From Candidatus Gastranaerophilales bacterium (GTDB lineage: Bacteria; Cyanobacteriota; Vampirovibrionia; Gastranaerophilales; Gastranaerophilaceae): DNA of 64,000 nt. Position numbers and translations under genes: made by a program. Shown one piece after another: positions 43,904 to 52,912 of this stretch. The stretch is taken from the NCBI GenBank assembly GCA_017475485.1, contig JAFVFO010000032.1, forward strand, positions 1 to 64,000, read 5' to 3'. Numbering within the stretch: the stretch's first letter is position 1; each line of letters starts with the position of its first letter. The notes under the pieces are model-generated. The model was not told the DNA's origin. It was given only the letters and a program-made list of their open reading frames with translations, and made no database searches.

Positions 43904-45013
43904 ATGAAGAAAAAAATTAGTTTAATACTTGCAATAATTATGGCTATATTTAATTTATTACCGGTTTTGGCAATATCAGAGCAAACAGTAAGAATTAAAG
44001 ATATAACCCATATTAAAGGTGTCAGAGAAAACCAAGTTGTCGGCTACGGACTTGTTGTAGGCTTGCAAAATACCGGCGATAATTCTCGTCATACCCAAAT
44101 GACTTCTCAACAAATGCTGCAAGCATTAGGTACGGTTGTTGACCAATCCAATTACATTCAAAAAGGTACATCAGCAGCGGTTATTGTAACGGCTAATATT
44201 CCGCCTTTTGCAAAAGAAGGTGATAAAATAGATGTCACTGTTTCTGCTATGGCAGATGCTAAAAGCCTTACAGGCGGAGTTTTGGTACAAACCCAATTAA
44301 GAGCGCCAAACGGAGAAATTGTGGCAGTTGCCCAAGGTCCTGTTTCAACAGGCGGTATAAGAGCGTCAGGCGGGGGCGCAAGTGCTTCTAAAGGTGTAAC
44401 TACAACCGGCAGAGTGCCAAACGGCGCAATAATTGAAAGAGATATTTTATCAAACATAGGGGATGAAACATCTTTAACATTATTACTTGATAAGGCGGAT
44501 TACACCATGGCTTCTCGTGTTGCAAAAACGGTTTCCGTTCGCGTTGCACCGGCTAAGGCAGTTGACGGCAGTGCAGTTGTTGTAACAATACCGCAAAAAT
44601 ACAGAAATGACAGAGTTACTTTTTTATCTATAATTGAAAACCAAATTGTAGGTGCGGTTTCAGAGAAAGCAAAAGTTGTTGTAAATGAAAGAACAGGAAC
44701 AATTGTAATAGGGGGAAATACAAAACTGCTGCCCGCAGCTGTTGCCCATGGGGGTATAACGGTTACAATTCAGGTTGAAACAGAAGTTGCTCAGCCTGAA
44801 CCTTTTACACAGGGAAATACAGAGGTAATTCAAAACGGAGCAGTACAGATAACAGAACATGAAGGCTCGTTGATACAAATGGAAGCAAATTCAAATTTAT
44901 CTGATTTAGTTAATGCCTTAAATAATATCGGCGTAACTCCGACAGATTTAATTGCAATATTGCAGGCATTGGCAACAGCAGGAAGTTTGCAGGCGGAGTT
45001 GGAAATAATCTAA
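43904..45013 (+). CDS. flgI: Flagellar P-ring protein FlgI
   Basis: 369 residues from ATG 43904, 4 bp after AAAAAGGTG. The upstream GTG at 43898 is in frame but less likely. Signal peptide, then RIKDITHIKGVRENQVVGYGLVVGLQNTGD, VIVTANIPPFAKEGDKIDVTVSAMADAKSLTGGVL, GRVPNGAIIERDI and the C-terminal NIGVTPTDLIAILQALATAGSLQAELEII are the standard FlgI blocks. It forms the periplasmic P ring. The end overlaps flgJ by one base. Confidence 0.96.
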   Translation: MKKKISLILAIIMAIFNLLPVLAISEQTVRIKDITHIKGVRENQVVGYGLVVGLQNTGDNSRHTQMTSQQMLQALGTVVDQSNYIQKGTSAAVIVTANIPPFAKEGDKIDVTVSAMADAKSLTGGVLVQTQLRAPNGEIVAVAQGPVSTGGIRASGGGASASKGVTTTGRVPNGAIIERDILSNIGDETSLTLLLDKADYTMASRVAKTVSVRVAPAKAVDGSAVVVTIPQKYRNDRVTFLSIIENQIVGAVSEKAKVVVNERTGTIVIGGNTKLLPAAVAHGGITVTIQVETEVAQPEPFTQGNTEVIQNGAVQITEHEGSLIQMEANSNLSDLVNALNNIGVTPTDLIAILQALATAGSLQAELEII

Positions 45014-45348
45014 TGAACAATTATATCGGTAATATAGGACAAAGTTATTATTCTACAAGTTCAGATTTTGCGGCAATTGAAAACATTAAAAAAGGTACAA
45101 AATCGGAAAAAGAACAGTTGAAAAGAGTATCAACCGAATTTGAATCAATTTTTGTGGCTAAAATGCTTAATGAATTAGATAAAACGGTTGACAAGGAAGG
45201 TTCAATGTTTCAAGAATCTAAATATTTAGATAATTTGAAATCATTTATGTATAATGATATTGCAAGAGAAATTGCTTCAAATCCGCAAAGTTCTCTCGGC
45301 ATTGCAAAACAAATGTATCAACAACTTGAAAAAACCGTAAAAGGATAA
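45013..45348 (+). CDS. flgJ: Rod-binding protein FlgJ, N-terminal domain only
   Basis: 111 residues. The rod-binding motif TEFESIFVAKMLNELDKTVDKEGSMFQESKYLDNLKSFMYNDIAREIA is the FlgJ N-terminal domain. The peptidoglycan-hydrolase C-terminal domain found in E. coli FlgJ is missing. A separate transglycosylase gene (39991) heads the operon and may supply that activity. It starts with TAATG overlap from flgI. Confidence 0.9.
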   Translation: MNNYIGNIGQSYYSTSSDFAAIENIKKGTKSEKEQLKRVSTEFESIFVAKMLNELDKTVDKEGSMFQESKYLDNLKSFMYNDIAREIASNPQSSLGIAKQMYQQLEKTVKG

Positions 45349-45351
45349 TAA

Positions 45352-45633
45352 ATGGAAATTAATGCTAATGTATCAAATACCGTTGCAGCTTCAATTTCAA
45401 AATTGAACTTAAATACGGCCAGACGTGCCTTTGAAGCACAAAAACCCGAGCAGGAAGAAAATATACCGGAAGAAAAAGAAATTCAACCCATTGATGAACC
45501 TGTTAAAAATTTGGGTGTTGACGTTGAAGATATTCAAAAATACGCTAAATATATGGGTGAAAATTTATCAATAGATGATATAAATTATGGATTAATGTAT
45601 GGAAGAAGTGTAATAGCCGATTATTCCATATAG
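45352..45633 (+). CDS. Small acidic protein in the FlgM position of the flagellar operon
   Basis: 93 residues with a GGATAATAA leader. The acidic middle (PEQEENIPEEKEIQPIDEP) is likely disordered. The C-terminal 40 residues (VEDIQKYAKYMGENLSIDDINYGLMYGRSVIADYSI) form a predicted helix and a hydrophobic end. It lies where flgM (anti-sigma-28 factor) usually lies, between flgJ and flgN, but it lacks the FlgM C-terminal pattern, so I do not call it FlgM. A chaperone or anti-sigma role is possible. Confidence 0.6.
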   Translation: MEINANVSNTVAASISKLNLNTARRAFEAQKPEQEENIPEEKEIQPIDEPVKNLGVDVEDIQKYAKYMGENLSIDDINYGLMYGRSVIADYSI

Positions 45634-45646
45634 ATAGGGGAAGTTT

Positions 45647-46039
45647 ATGTATCAAGAGGTTTTAGAGGCCTTTAGCGAGTTGAAATCGTTATTAGAAAGA
45701 AAAAAAGAAGCAATCATTCACAAAAATTTAGATGAATTAGCTCGCTGTGATGAAGATATCGTTATTTTAAGCGAAAAAATCAATAAATTTGATATTAATG
45801 CCCTAAAAGACACCTTCGGCGAAGAACAAAAACAAGAACTGAAAAAATTAGGTGAAAGAATCAAAGTTCTTGAAGAAAATAACGAAATATTAATAAAACA
45901 CTCAATCGGTGTTATAAACAACATATTATCTGGTATATTAAATATAGCAGCTAATGACAAAACTTCCTATAATGCAAAAGGGGTAAGCTGTACAGATAGC
46001 GAAACTTTAGATATATCATCTATCACGGAAGAAGCATAA
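45647..46039 (+). CDS. flgN: Hook-filament junction chaperone FlgN
   Basis: 130 residues, all helical. LEAFSELKSLLERKKEAIIHKNLDELARCDEDIVILSEKI and the next long helix EEQKQELKKLGERIKVLEENNEILIKHSIGVINNIL match FlgN-type coiled coils. It keeps FlgK and FlgL soluble for export; both genes follow directly. Assignment rests on the fold pattern and on position. Confidence 0.82.
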   Translation: MYQEVLEAFSELKSLLERKKEAIIHKNLDELARCDEDIVILSEKINKFDINALKDTFGEEQKQELKKLGERIKVLEENNEILIKHSIGVINNILSGILNIAANDKTSYNAKGVSCTDSETLDISSITEEA

Positions 46040-46054
46040 TTAAAAGGATTTATT

Positions 46055-47596
46055 ATGTCGCTAAATCAAAGTTTAAGTATATCGCTTGATTCTATGAGAA
46101 ACAACCAGATGGCTCTGGCTGTAGTTTCGCATAATATTGCAAACCTTAATACCGAAGGTTATGCGCGCGAAAGGGTTAATTTTACGGAAGACAGGGCTTC
46201 CGTAAATTCAAACAGTGTTATTGCAAAAATCGCGGCAATGCGCGGTGCTGATATTTCTTCAATATCCAGCTATGTTGATAATGCTGCATTCAAAGGGTTG
46301 ATTAATTCTAATTCAGACGCTTCATATTATAACGGTTTAAAAGATGCACTGTCTGATCTTGAAAATGTGGCGGATGACCTTGGGGATAACGGGCTTAATG
46401 CGTTATTAAATGACTTTTTTAAGGCTTCTTCAAACTTAGAACAATTCCCGACAGATTTATCTATCCGCCAGCAATATGTTATGTCTTTAGATAGCGTTTG
46501 CGATAAATTTAACTATATCACAGACAGATACGATTCTATACAGGATGATAAATTTAATGAAGTTGAAACAAGCGTATTTAATATAAATAATTTGTTCTCT
46601 AACCTTGCTACTGCTAATTTGGCACATATTAAAAACGGTCAGGGTGCTTCTACTCAAATGGAAATTAATTCGATTTTATCTGAATTATCTAATTATGCCG
46701 ATGTGCATTATGATCAGAATGATAACGGTTCATACAACCTCTATGTTGCCGGTATTGCGGTTGTACAAGGTACGGAGCAGGTATATGAACTTAAAACTAA
46801 TTATGACAGCACTCAAGATGAACCTTTAACAATATCGCTTCAATCTTTAAAAGATTCAAGCAAAATTGTAAATATTAACGATACAATTACAACAGGCTCT
46901 CTTAAAAGTGCGGTTGATTTTCTTAACGGAACAAGTTCAAATGTTGGTTTTACAACCGTAAAAGATATGAAGAATGCTATAAAGAGTGCGGAAACCGCCT
47001 TTAAAGACGCACTTAATGCAATTCAAACATATTCAGACCCTGCAAATAATGAATATGCTGCATATATTACATCAAGCGGGGGTAATCTTGTTTTGGCTTC
47101 AGACGGTAATGACCCGAACATGCCTTTAACTCCGCCGGATATATTAGTTTGGGATTCTAACGGCAAATTAGCGGTTAATTCTCAGGTAATGGAAAATCCT
47201 TTTTATGTTGCAGCGGCAAGAGTTGACCTTGATAATTATCAAGCAGGCGAAGACTGGACTCAATCAATAGGTAATGCTGATAATGCAGGCTTTATTACGG
47301 CATTGCAAAATGAAAAAATATGTTCATTCGGCGGAGGTACAAATAATTGCACTTTATCGCAATTTTTGATAAACAATGCCGCAAAAAACGGTATGGATTT
47401 GGCTTCAATGGAAAATAAAGCCGAATTATATCAGGGAATTGCCGATTCCAGCGCGCAAGATTACGCTAATATGACCGGTGTTAATCTTGATGAAGAATTG
47501 GCGGATATGATTAGATATCAAAGGGCCTACGAGGCGTCTGCCGCAATATTTTCCGCGGTTAATAATATTATGCAGACGATAATAGCTATGATTTAG
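46055..47596 (+). CDS. flgK: Flagellar hook-associated protein 1, FlgK
   Basis: 513 residues. The N-terminal NQMALAVVSHNIANLNTEGYARERVNF and the C-terminal GVNLDEELADMIRYQRAYEASAAIFSAVNNIMQTIIAMI are the HAP1 signatures. The middle is variable with repeated NGxL segments. It caps the hook for filament joining. It lies 15 bp after flgN with an AAAAGGA site. Confidence 0.93.
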   Translation: MSLNQSLSISLDSMRNNQMALAVVSHNIANLNTEGYARERVNFTEDRASVNSNSVIAKIAAMRGADISSISSYVDNAAFKGLINSNSDASYYNGLKDALSDLENVADDLGDNGLNALLNDFFKASSNLEQFPTDLSIRQQYVMSLDSVCDKFNYITDRYDSIQDDKFNEVETSVFNINNLFSNLATANLAHIKNGQGASTQMEINSILSELSNYADVHYDQNDNGSYNLYVAGIAVVQGTEQVYELKTNYDSTQDEPLTISLQSLKDSSKIVNINDTITTGSLKSAVDFLNGTSSNVGFTTVKDMKNAIKSAETAFKDALNAIQTYSDPANNEYAAYITSSGGNLVLASDGNDPNMPLTPPDILVWDSNGKLAVNSQVMENPFYVAAARVDLDNYQAGEDWTQSIGNADNAGFITALQNEKICSFGGGTNNCTLSQFLINNAAKNGMDLASMENKAELYQGIADSSAQDYANMTGVNLDEELADMIRYQRAYEASAAIFSAVNNIMQTIIAMI

Positions 47597-47605
47597 AGGT
47601 AAGTT

Positions 47606-48553
47606 ATGCGTATTTCAGATTCGGTTTTAACAAACATGGTAATGGGTTCAATGGGTGGCAATTATGACACCTATGTTAATACAATTCAAAAAATTGTTTC
47701 AAATAAAAATTTTTCAAAAGTGTCTGAAAACCCTACAGACGCTACTAAAGTTTTAAAACTTGATAATCAAATTTCGCAATTAAATATTTATCAAAGTAAT
47801 ATTGAAGCCGCTACAAATGAAATGAATTATACCTATGATACATTAGGCGGCATGCAGGATGAATTATCTGCCATAAATTCTTTGATTGTTGAAGCTGCAA
47901 ATGCTTCAACTTCTCCCGAATCGGCTAAAGCTATAGCTACCGAAATAAGTGAAAGGGTAAAAACCGTTCAAGATAAATTAAATGCAAAATATCTTGATAA
48001 TTATATTTTCTCGGGTACTTTTACCGGTGTGCAAGCCTTTCAAACAGTTGGTGACGATATTGTTTATAAGGGAAGCTCGACTAATGCGGGAGATAGAAAA
48101 TTAACAATTGCGGAAGGTATGCCTCCTTTTGTATTTAATATTGCAGGCGATAAGCTGTTTGGTGAACAAACATATTACCTTAAAGATGATAATGGCGATA
48201 CTCAGCCGGTTACATCCGATTTCTTCTCTCAGATGAAAGATTTAAACACTTTATTGAATGCCGATACTCTTGATTACGATAAGATAAGAGAAAAATTACA
48301 AGTTACAAACCAAGCAATAACAAATGTTACACAGCAGCAAGGTACGATTTCCGCTCAGGTTTCTAAATTAGATACTACTAAAAATCTTAACGAAAGCACA
48401 ATTTTGAATTTAACGGAAAATAAAGCCGATTTAGAAGAAGTAGATATTATAAAAGCTGCATCTGACCTTGCAAATGCACAAACCGCAATGCAGGCAAGCT
48501 ACTTATTAGGTACAAGAGTATTAAACAACGTATCATTGCTTGATTATCTATAA
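47606..48553 (+). CDS. flgL: Flagellar hook-associated protein 3, FlgL
   Basis: 315 residues, flagellin-like. MRISDSVLTNMVMGSMGGNYDTYVNTIQKIVSNKNFSKVSENPTDATKVLKLDNQISQL at the start and LTENKADLEEVDIIKAASDLANAQTAMQASYLLGTRVLNNVSLLDYL at the end form the paired helices of the filament junction protein. The middle KYLDNYIFSGTFTGVQAF is also typical. It is the last gene of the operon, and a bidirectional terminator follows 30 bp on. Confidence 0.93.
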   Translation: MRISDSVLTNMVMGSMGGNYDTYVNTIQKIVSNKNFSKVSENPTDATKVLKLDNQISQLNIYQSNIEAATNEMNYTYDTLGGMQDELSAINSLIVEAANASTSPESAKAIATEISERVKTVQDKLNAKYLDNYIFSGTFTGVQAFQTVGDDIVYKGSSTNAGDRKLTIAEGMPPFVFNIAGDKLFGEQTYYLKDDNGDTQPVTSDFFSQMKDLNTLLNADTLDYDKIREKLQVTNQAITNVTQQQGTISAQVSKLDTTKNLNESTILNLTENKADLEEVDIIKAASDLANAQTAMQASYLLGTRVLNNVSLLDYL

Positions 48554-48582
48554 TAATCAATAAAAAAGTATAACTTACCATT

Positions 48583-48613
48583 GCCCGCTTAAGAAATTTA
48601 AGAGGGCTTTTTA
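48583..48613. terminator. Bidirectional terminator between flgL and the FAD oxidoreductase gene
   Basis: GCCC (48583-48586) pairs with GGGC (48604-48607), extended by CTTAA/TTAAG pairs around a GAAA-type loop. T runs on the plus side (TTTTTATTTT) and A runs on the other make it usable in both directions. Confidence 0.8.
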
Positions 48614-48615
48614 TT

Positions 48616-49992
48616 TTATTCTCTGTTTGCCATAACGCGTGCCACATAGACACCTGAAGCCGATGCTTGGATTAATCCTCTTGTTACGCCTGCGCCATCT
48701 CCGATTGCAAATAAATTTTTAACCCCCATGGTTTCAAGCTCATTTGAAATCAATACTCTTGCAGAATAGAATTTAACTTCTACACCATACAAAAGAGTAT
48801 ATCTTGAAGCTACACCCGGAGCTATTTTATCAAGGGCATAAAGCATTTCAATAATGCTTTGAAGTTGTCTGTACGGCAAAACGAGGCTTAAATCCCCGGG
48901 AGTTGCGCATTCTAATGTCGGTTGAATTATGGATTCTTTAATTCTTTGAGGGGTTGAGCGCCTGCCATCTAATAAATCGCCAAATCTTTGAACTAAAATA
49001 CCGCCTGACAGCATATTTGCTAATGACGCAATATGTTGACCATATTTAATCGGTTCGTGGAAAGGCTCTGTGAACTTTTTAGAAACCAAAAGCGCAAAGT
49101 TAGTATTCGGGGTCTTTTTATCTGCATAAGAATGACCGTTAACGGTTGAAATGCCGTTATAATTTTCATTTACTACTTCACCGTTAGGATTCATGCAAAA
49201 AGTTCTGACTTCATCACCGAATGTTGGTGCATGGTAAATTAATTTTGATTCATATAATCTTGATGTAATGGGCTCCATAACCGCAGCAGGTAATTCTACA
49301 CGAACACCGACATCAACAGCATTATTAACCATATCAATTTTATGCTTGATAAATTGTTGCGAAAGCCAATCAGCGCCTTCTCTGCCGGGGGCTACAACAA
49401 CATATATTGCAAGATATTCTTTTCCTTGATGAGTTGTAAAGCCCTTGATTACCTTATCTTCGATAATTAAATTTTCAACTTGTTCATTGTTTATTATATC
49501 AATTCTATCCATTAAATAATCTTGCATAGATTTTAAGACAGATAAAGATTTTTCCGTTCCCAAATGGCGAACAGGAGAATGTACAAGTTTTAATTCAGCC
49601 AATGTTGCAGCGCGTTCTATATCGGCAAAATCTGCCTTATTTGAACCAAAAACGGTTGTCGTTGCGCCATGGTTTAAGTATATATTATCGCAATATTCAA
49701 TTAATTTTTCAACATCATTATACGGCATATAATCAACCAAATGACCGCCTACTTCGGGTGTTAGGGTTAATTTGCCGTCAGAAAATGCACCTGCACCGCC
49801 CCAGCCGCACAATAATCCGCATGTCGGACAGCATAAGCATTTTTTAACCCCTTCTCTTAAAGGGCATTTTCTGCGTTCGATTTTTGAACCTTTTTCAATA
49901 AGTAAAACTTTCCAATCAGGCTTAAGTTTTGTAATTTCTAAAGCCGTAAAAATTCCCGCAGGGCCACCGCCGACTATTGCAACATTGTACAT
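48616..49992 (-). CDS. FAD-dependent oxidoreductase (COG2509-like)
   Basis: 458 residues. GGGPAGIFTALEI is the FAD-binding dinucleotide fold; LREGVKKCLCCPTCGLLCGWGGAGAFSDGKL is a Cys-rich segment special to this family; VVAPGREGADWL and FAIGDGAGVTRGLIQASASGVYVARVM end it. Homologues are annotated as NAD(FAD)-utilising dehydrogenases, substrate unknown. No membrane segment. The 101 bp upstream to the YhcH gene contain nothing I can name. Confidence 0.85.
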   Translation of the reverse strand: MYNVAIVGGGPAGIFTALEITKLKPDWKVLLIEKGSKIERRKCPLREGVKKCLCCPTCGLLCGWGGAGAFSDGKLTLTPEVGGHLVDYMPYNDVEKLIEYCDNIYLNHGATTTVFGSNKADFADIERAATLAELKLVHSPVRHLGTEKSLSVLKSMQDYLMDRIDIINNEQVENLIIEDKVIKGFTTHQGKEYLAIYVVVAPGREGADWLSQQFIKHKIDMVNNAVDVGVRVELPAAVMEPITSRLYESKLIYHAPTFGDEVRTFCMNPNGEVVNENYNGISTVNGHSYADKKTPNTNFALLVSKKFTEPFHEPIKYGQHIASLANMLSGGILVQRFGDLLDGRRSTPQRIKESIIQPTLECATPGDLSLVLPYRQLQSIIEMLYALDKIAPGVASRYTLLYGVEVKFYSARVLISNELETMGVKNLFAIGDGAGVTRGLIQASASGVYVARVMANRE

Positions 49993-50093
49993 TTTTAATT
50001 CCTTAAATATCTGATAAACTGGCGGGAAATAAATCCTATCTTATTTTACTATAAATGATTTATTTTAGGTACAAATGTTTTACAAAAGTTTAT

Positions 50094-50549
50094 CTATAGC
50101 GCGATTTTTACAATAATTTTTTTAATTTGCTGTTCTTTGTCGGCATATAGCATAGGTGCATGTACGTCATTTGGGTAAAATATAACAAAATCATTAGTAC
50201 AAACATTGACATAGTTGTATTTTCCTTCATCTAAAAAGGCAACATCTTTAGTTGCGTCATAAGGGGTTATTGTCTTTTTAAAATCTTCTAAAATCCCATA
50301 CCCCATTACTTCTGAACCTTTTATAACATATTGAATATCAATGTATTTTCTGTGTACTTCCCATTTTTGTTCTGAAATAGGCTTTGTTGTGAGGGTTTGA
50401 ACATTTGCATAGATTGTATCGCCCTCAATTATATGTTTACCTTCTTTTAAATTTGCCAAATCAGAATTTAATAAAAAATCAAACCCTTTTTTTAGCTTTT
50501 CATTAAGTGAATAATATTGTTTTGCGTTATTTAACCTGTCAAAAATCAT
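50094..50549 (-). CDS. YhcH/YjgK/YiaL family cupin-like protein
   Basis: 151 residues. KEGKHIIEGDTIYANVQTLTTKPISEQKWEVHRKYIDIQYVIKGSEVMGYGILED and FAIFYPNDVHAP-like FVIFYPNDVHAPMLY are the conserved blocks, with the two His and Glu expected to bind a metal in the cupin barrel. The family is linked to sugar catabolism (sialate, xylulose). An AGGAG site lies in the last codons of the GH57 gene, whose stop directly precedes this ATG. Confidence 0.87.
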   Translation of the reverse strand: MIFDRLNNAKQYYSLNEKLKKGFDFLLNSDLANLKEGKHIIEGDTIYANVQTLTTKPISEQKWEVHRKYIDIQYVIKGSEVMGYGILEDFKKTITPYDATKDVAFLDEGKYNYVNVCTNDFVIFYPNDVHAPMLYADKEQQIKKIIVKIAL

Positions 50550-52796
50550 TTAAACTCCTAAGCTGATTAAAACATCCTGCGGATAAACTTCGTTAATTAA
50601 TTCATTCGTTGCATCAATAATAAAGAATGATAAGTCGCCAAATTCAACACCTAAATCTTTAAATGGTATTTTTAATTCAACAACATCTTTATATACAATT
50701 TTAGAGCCTTTAGATACAACTTGTGACCATAAACCCCACTGGGTTGCTTTGTTAAAGAACATTTTGGATATTTTTTTGCTGTCTATAACAAATCTTATTT
50801 CATGTGAAAAATTATTTTTAATTATAGGGTAAATTATATTTTCATTTTTGCTGACAAAACGAATTGGAGAATAGTTTTGAGCATTATTTACGGCAAAATA
50901 TATCGCGATTTGATTTTCTAAATTATCAATAGACATTTTTATGGAATTTTTATTTAATTCCAATCTGAAATATACATTTTCTTCGTCACATCCGAAATAA
51001 ATATTTTTAATTAAACGCGTAACATTGGATGTGGGGCTGTCGGGTACGAAAATTAACCCTGCATGCTCCCATTCATTATTTTTATCTTGTACATCACAAG
51101 CCAAACTCGGTGTAATATGCCCCGATGGGCTTCTTAAGGGGCGAGTAGCCGTTGTAACAAGCGGGCTTAGCAGGCATTCAGGTACATTCAAGCCTAAAAT
51201 TTCATAAACATTCATTAAATGACGTCTGAATAAGTAATCGAAAACATCATCATTTTTTGATTCGTTTGGTTCTCCGTACCACCAGTACCAATCAGAGCCT
51301 TGAGCTATCAGGAGCTCTTGATATGCAAGGCGGATTTTATCTTTAATTTTCAGTTTTTCTTCGCGGGATTTATCATCAGTAAAAACGGAATTTTTATATT
51401 TTTCCCAATCTTTATGGGCCTGTGATAAATAAAGCCAAGCAATGTTTTTAGTACCTTCACCAATCCAAAGGTCAAAGTTTCTGTTTATCCATGAACCAGG
51501 TTTTAAATTATCAAGGATTTCAGGCGGGTTGTTATCAATAAAATCGCTAACCGTAACTGTTTGCAAGGTGTCATCAGAACAAATTAAGCCATAGAGCGTA
51601 TCTAAGAATTCGCTTCCGTCATTAAGATATGTTTCCCAGCAATTTTCCCCGTCAAGTGCAATTGTTAAGATGTGATTTTCGCGGGGTGAATTTTGCAATT
51701 TTGATTGAATTGTTTTTATTTTTTCATACATATCATTTGCGGCAATTTTGTAATCATAGTTGCCGTAGCCGAAGTTCAAAAGATTTGCAAAAAATGAATC
51801 TGCAAACAAAAGATTTAAAGGATTTTTATTTTTTGTTTTGTAGTTAATATTAAGGTTGTATGGATTTTCAAGATTTCCTTCAAAATCTCTTATAAATTCT
51901 TTTTTTAAAGATTTTGATAAAATTCCTTCATCTAATACACTCCATTTAAACCCTGATTTAGAAAGTAATTCCGCAGTTTTAGAACAAACGCACTGCTCGG
52001 ATAGCCACATTCCTTTTGGTTTTCTGTCAAATATTTCAACATATTTTGTAATAGCGCGCTCGATTTGTTCTTTTGCGTCATTCGGGTATGAAAAATCCGA
52101 TGGCAGATTTTCAAAATTTTTAATTTCTTTATGTTTAAAATCAAGTAATAGCGGTAAAATAGGGTGATAATAGGGGCTTATTGAAACTTCTATTTTATTT
52201 TCTTCTTGATATTTTTTATATTCGCTTAGAATTCTTTTGATTATATCCAGTTGAATTTCATAGATTTTTTTTCTGTCAGATAAATTATAGCCTTCTTGTT
52301 TGTTTAATAATTCGCCTAATTCCTTATAATCTGCTATAAACATATCATCTATCCAGCATAAGGTATAATTGGCCATAATATCTGAATATTCTTGAAGTGA
52401 AAAAATATTTGTATTTAAATCGCGTGCATTTGCTCTTTTGTTATATAAATCAGTGAAATAAGGCCTTTTGAGCACCATGTTTTTGTAATTCAAATCAAAA
52501 TAATTATTTAAAATAAAAGTTTTATCTTTTTCATCTAAATCTTTTTCATCTTTTAAAAGAAGTATTTGATGAATATCCTGAGCGCCGTTTGCATATTTTT
52601 GCAAAGAATTTAACAAAATAGGAGAAAAATTAAAATTCAGCTTCAAATTAGAAAACTTATCCATTCTTTTAAGCATATCCAGATAATCCTTTGAAGCGTG
52701 CAGTCTTACCCAGGGCAATAAAAATTCACTTGTATAATTTTGCTGGTAATTTGGTTGGTGAAAATGCCATATAAATGCTATGCTTAATTTCTTCAT
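50550..52796 (-). CDS. Glycoside hydrolase family 57 enzyme (amylase/branching-like)
   Basis: 748 residues from ATG 52796. The GH57 start AFIWHFHQPNYQQ, the nucleophile Glu in GMWLSEQCVC and the acid/base Asp in LTIALDGENCWETY are all present. The C-terminal ~250 residues contain SPLVTTATRPLRSPSGHIT and a beta-rich domain, as in long amylopullulanase-like or GH57 alpha-glucanotransferase members. No signal peptide, so it acts on intracellular glycogen or maltodextrin. TATAAT lies 6 bp before the ATG and no ribosome-binding site is seen, so the mRNA is probably leaderless. Confidence 0.88.
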   Translation of the reverse strand: MKKLSIAFIWHFHQPNYQQNYTSEFLLPWVRLHASKDYLDMLKRMDKFSNLKLNFNFSPILLNSLQKYANGAQDIHQILLLKDEKDLDEKDKTFILNNYFDLNYKNMVLKRPYFTDLYNKRANARDLNTNIFSLQEYSDIMANYTLCWIDDMFIADYKELGELLNKQEGYNLSDRKKIYEIQLDIIKRILSEYKKYQEENKIEVSISPYYHPILPLLLDFKHKEIKNFENLPSDFSYPNDAKEQIERAITKYVEIFDRKPKGMWLSEQCVCSKTAELLSKSGFKWSVLDEGILSKSLKKEFIRDFEGNLENPYNLNINYKTKNKNPLNLLFADSFFANLLNFGYGNYDYKIAANDMYEKIKTIQSKLQNSPRENHILTIALDGENCWETYLNDGSEFLDTLYGLICSDDTLQTVTVSDFIDNNPPEILDNLKPGSWINRNFDLWIGEGTKNIAWLYLSQAHKDWEKYKNSVFTDDKSREEKLKIKDKIRLAYQELLIAQGSDWYWWYGEPNESKNDDVFDYLFRRHLMNVYEILGLNVPECLLSPLVTTATRPLRSPSGHITPSLACDVQDKNNEWEHAGLIFVPDSPTSNVTRLIKNIYFGCDEENVYFRLELNKNSIKMSIDNLENQIAIYFAVNNAQNYSPIRFVSKNENIIYPIIKNNFSHEIRFVIDSKKISKMFFNKATQWGLWSQVVSKGSKIVYKDVVELKIPFKDLGVEFGDLSFFIIDATNELINEVYPQDVLISLGV

Positions 52797-52802
52797 AGCC
52801 TG

Positions 52803-52831
52803 ATTATAACACAATTGTAAACTTTTGTAAA
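52803..52831 (-). promoter_or_regulatory. Promoter of the GH57 gene, candidate leaderless start
   Basis: On the minus strand TTTACA (52831-52826), a 17-bp spacer and TATAAT (52808-52803) form a good sigma-70-type promoter. Only 6 bp (CAGGCT) separate the box from the ATG, so transcription should begin at or next to the start codon. Confidence 0.6.
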
Positions 52832-52848
52832 AAAAACTTTATAAATAC

Positions 52849-52876
52849 TAAAGTTTCATTAAATATTACCCGTAAA
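52849..52876 (+). promoter_or_regulatory. Sigma-28 (FliA)-like promoter before the 52913 gene
   Basis: TAAAGTTT (52849-52856) matches the FliA -35 consensus exactly. CCCGTAAA (52869-52876) is a partial match to the -10 consensus GCCGATAA, 12 bp further on. The predicted start lies about 30 bp before the ATG. Confidence 0.4.
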
Positions 52877-52912
52877 CCTACATGTAAACAAACAATGGAG
52901 GCGATGACAATA

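Noticed and set aside
45352..45633. flgM (anti-sigma-28 factor)
   Set aside because: The gene position fits, but the C-terminal helices lack the FlgM pattern; left unassigned.
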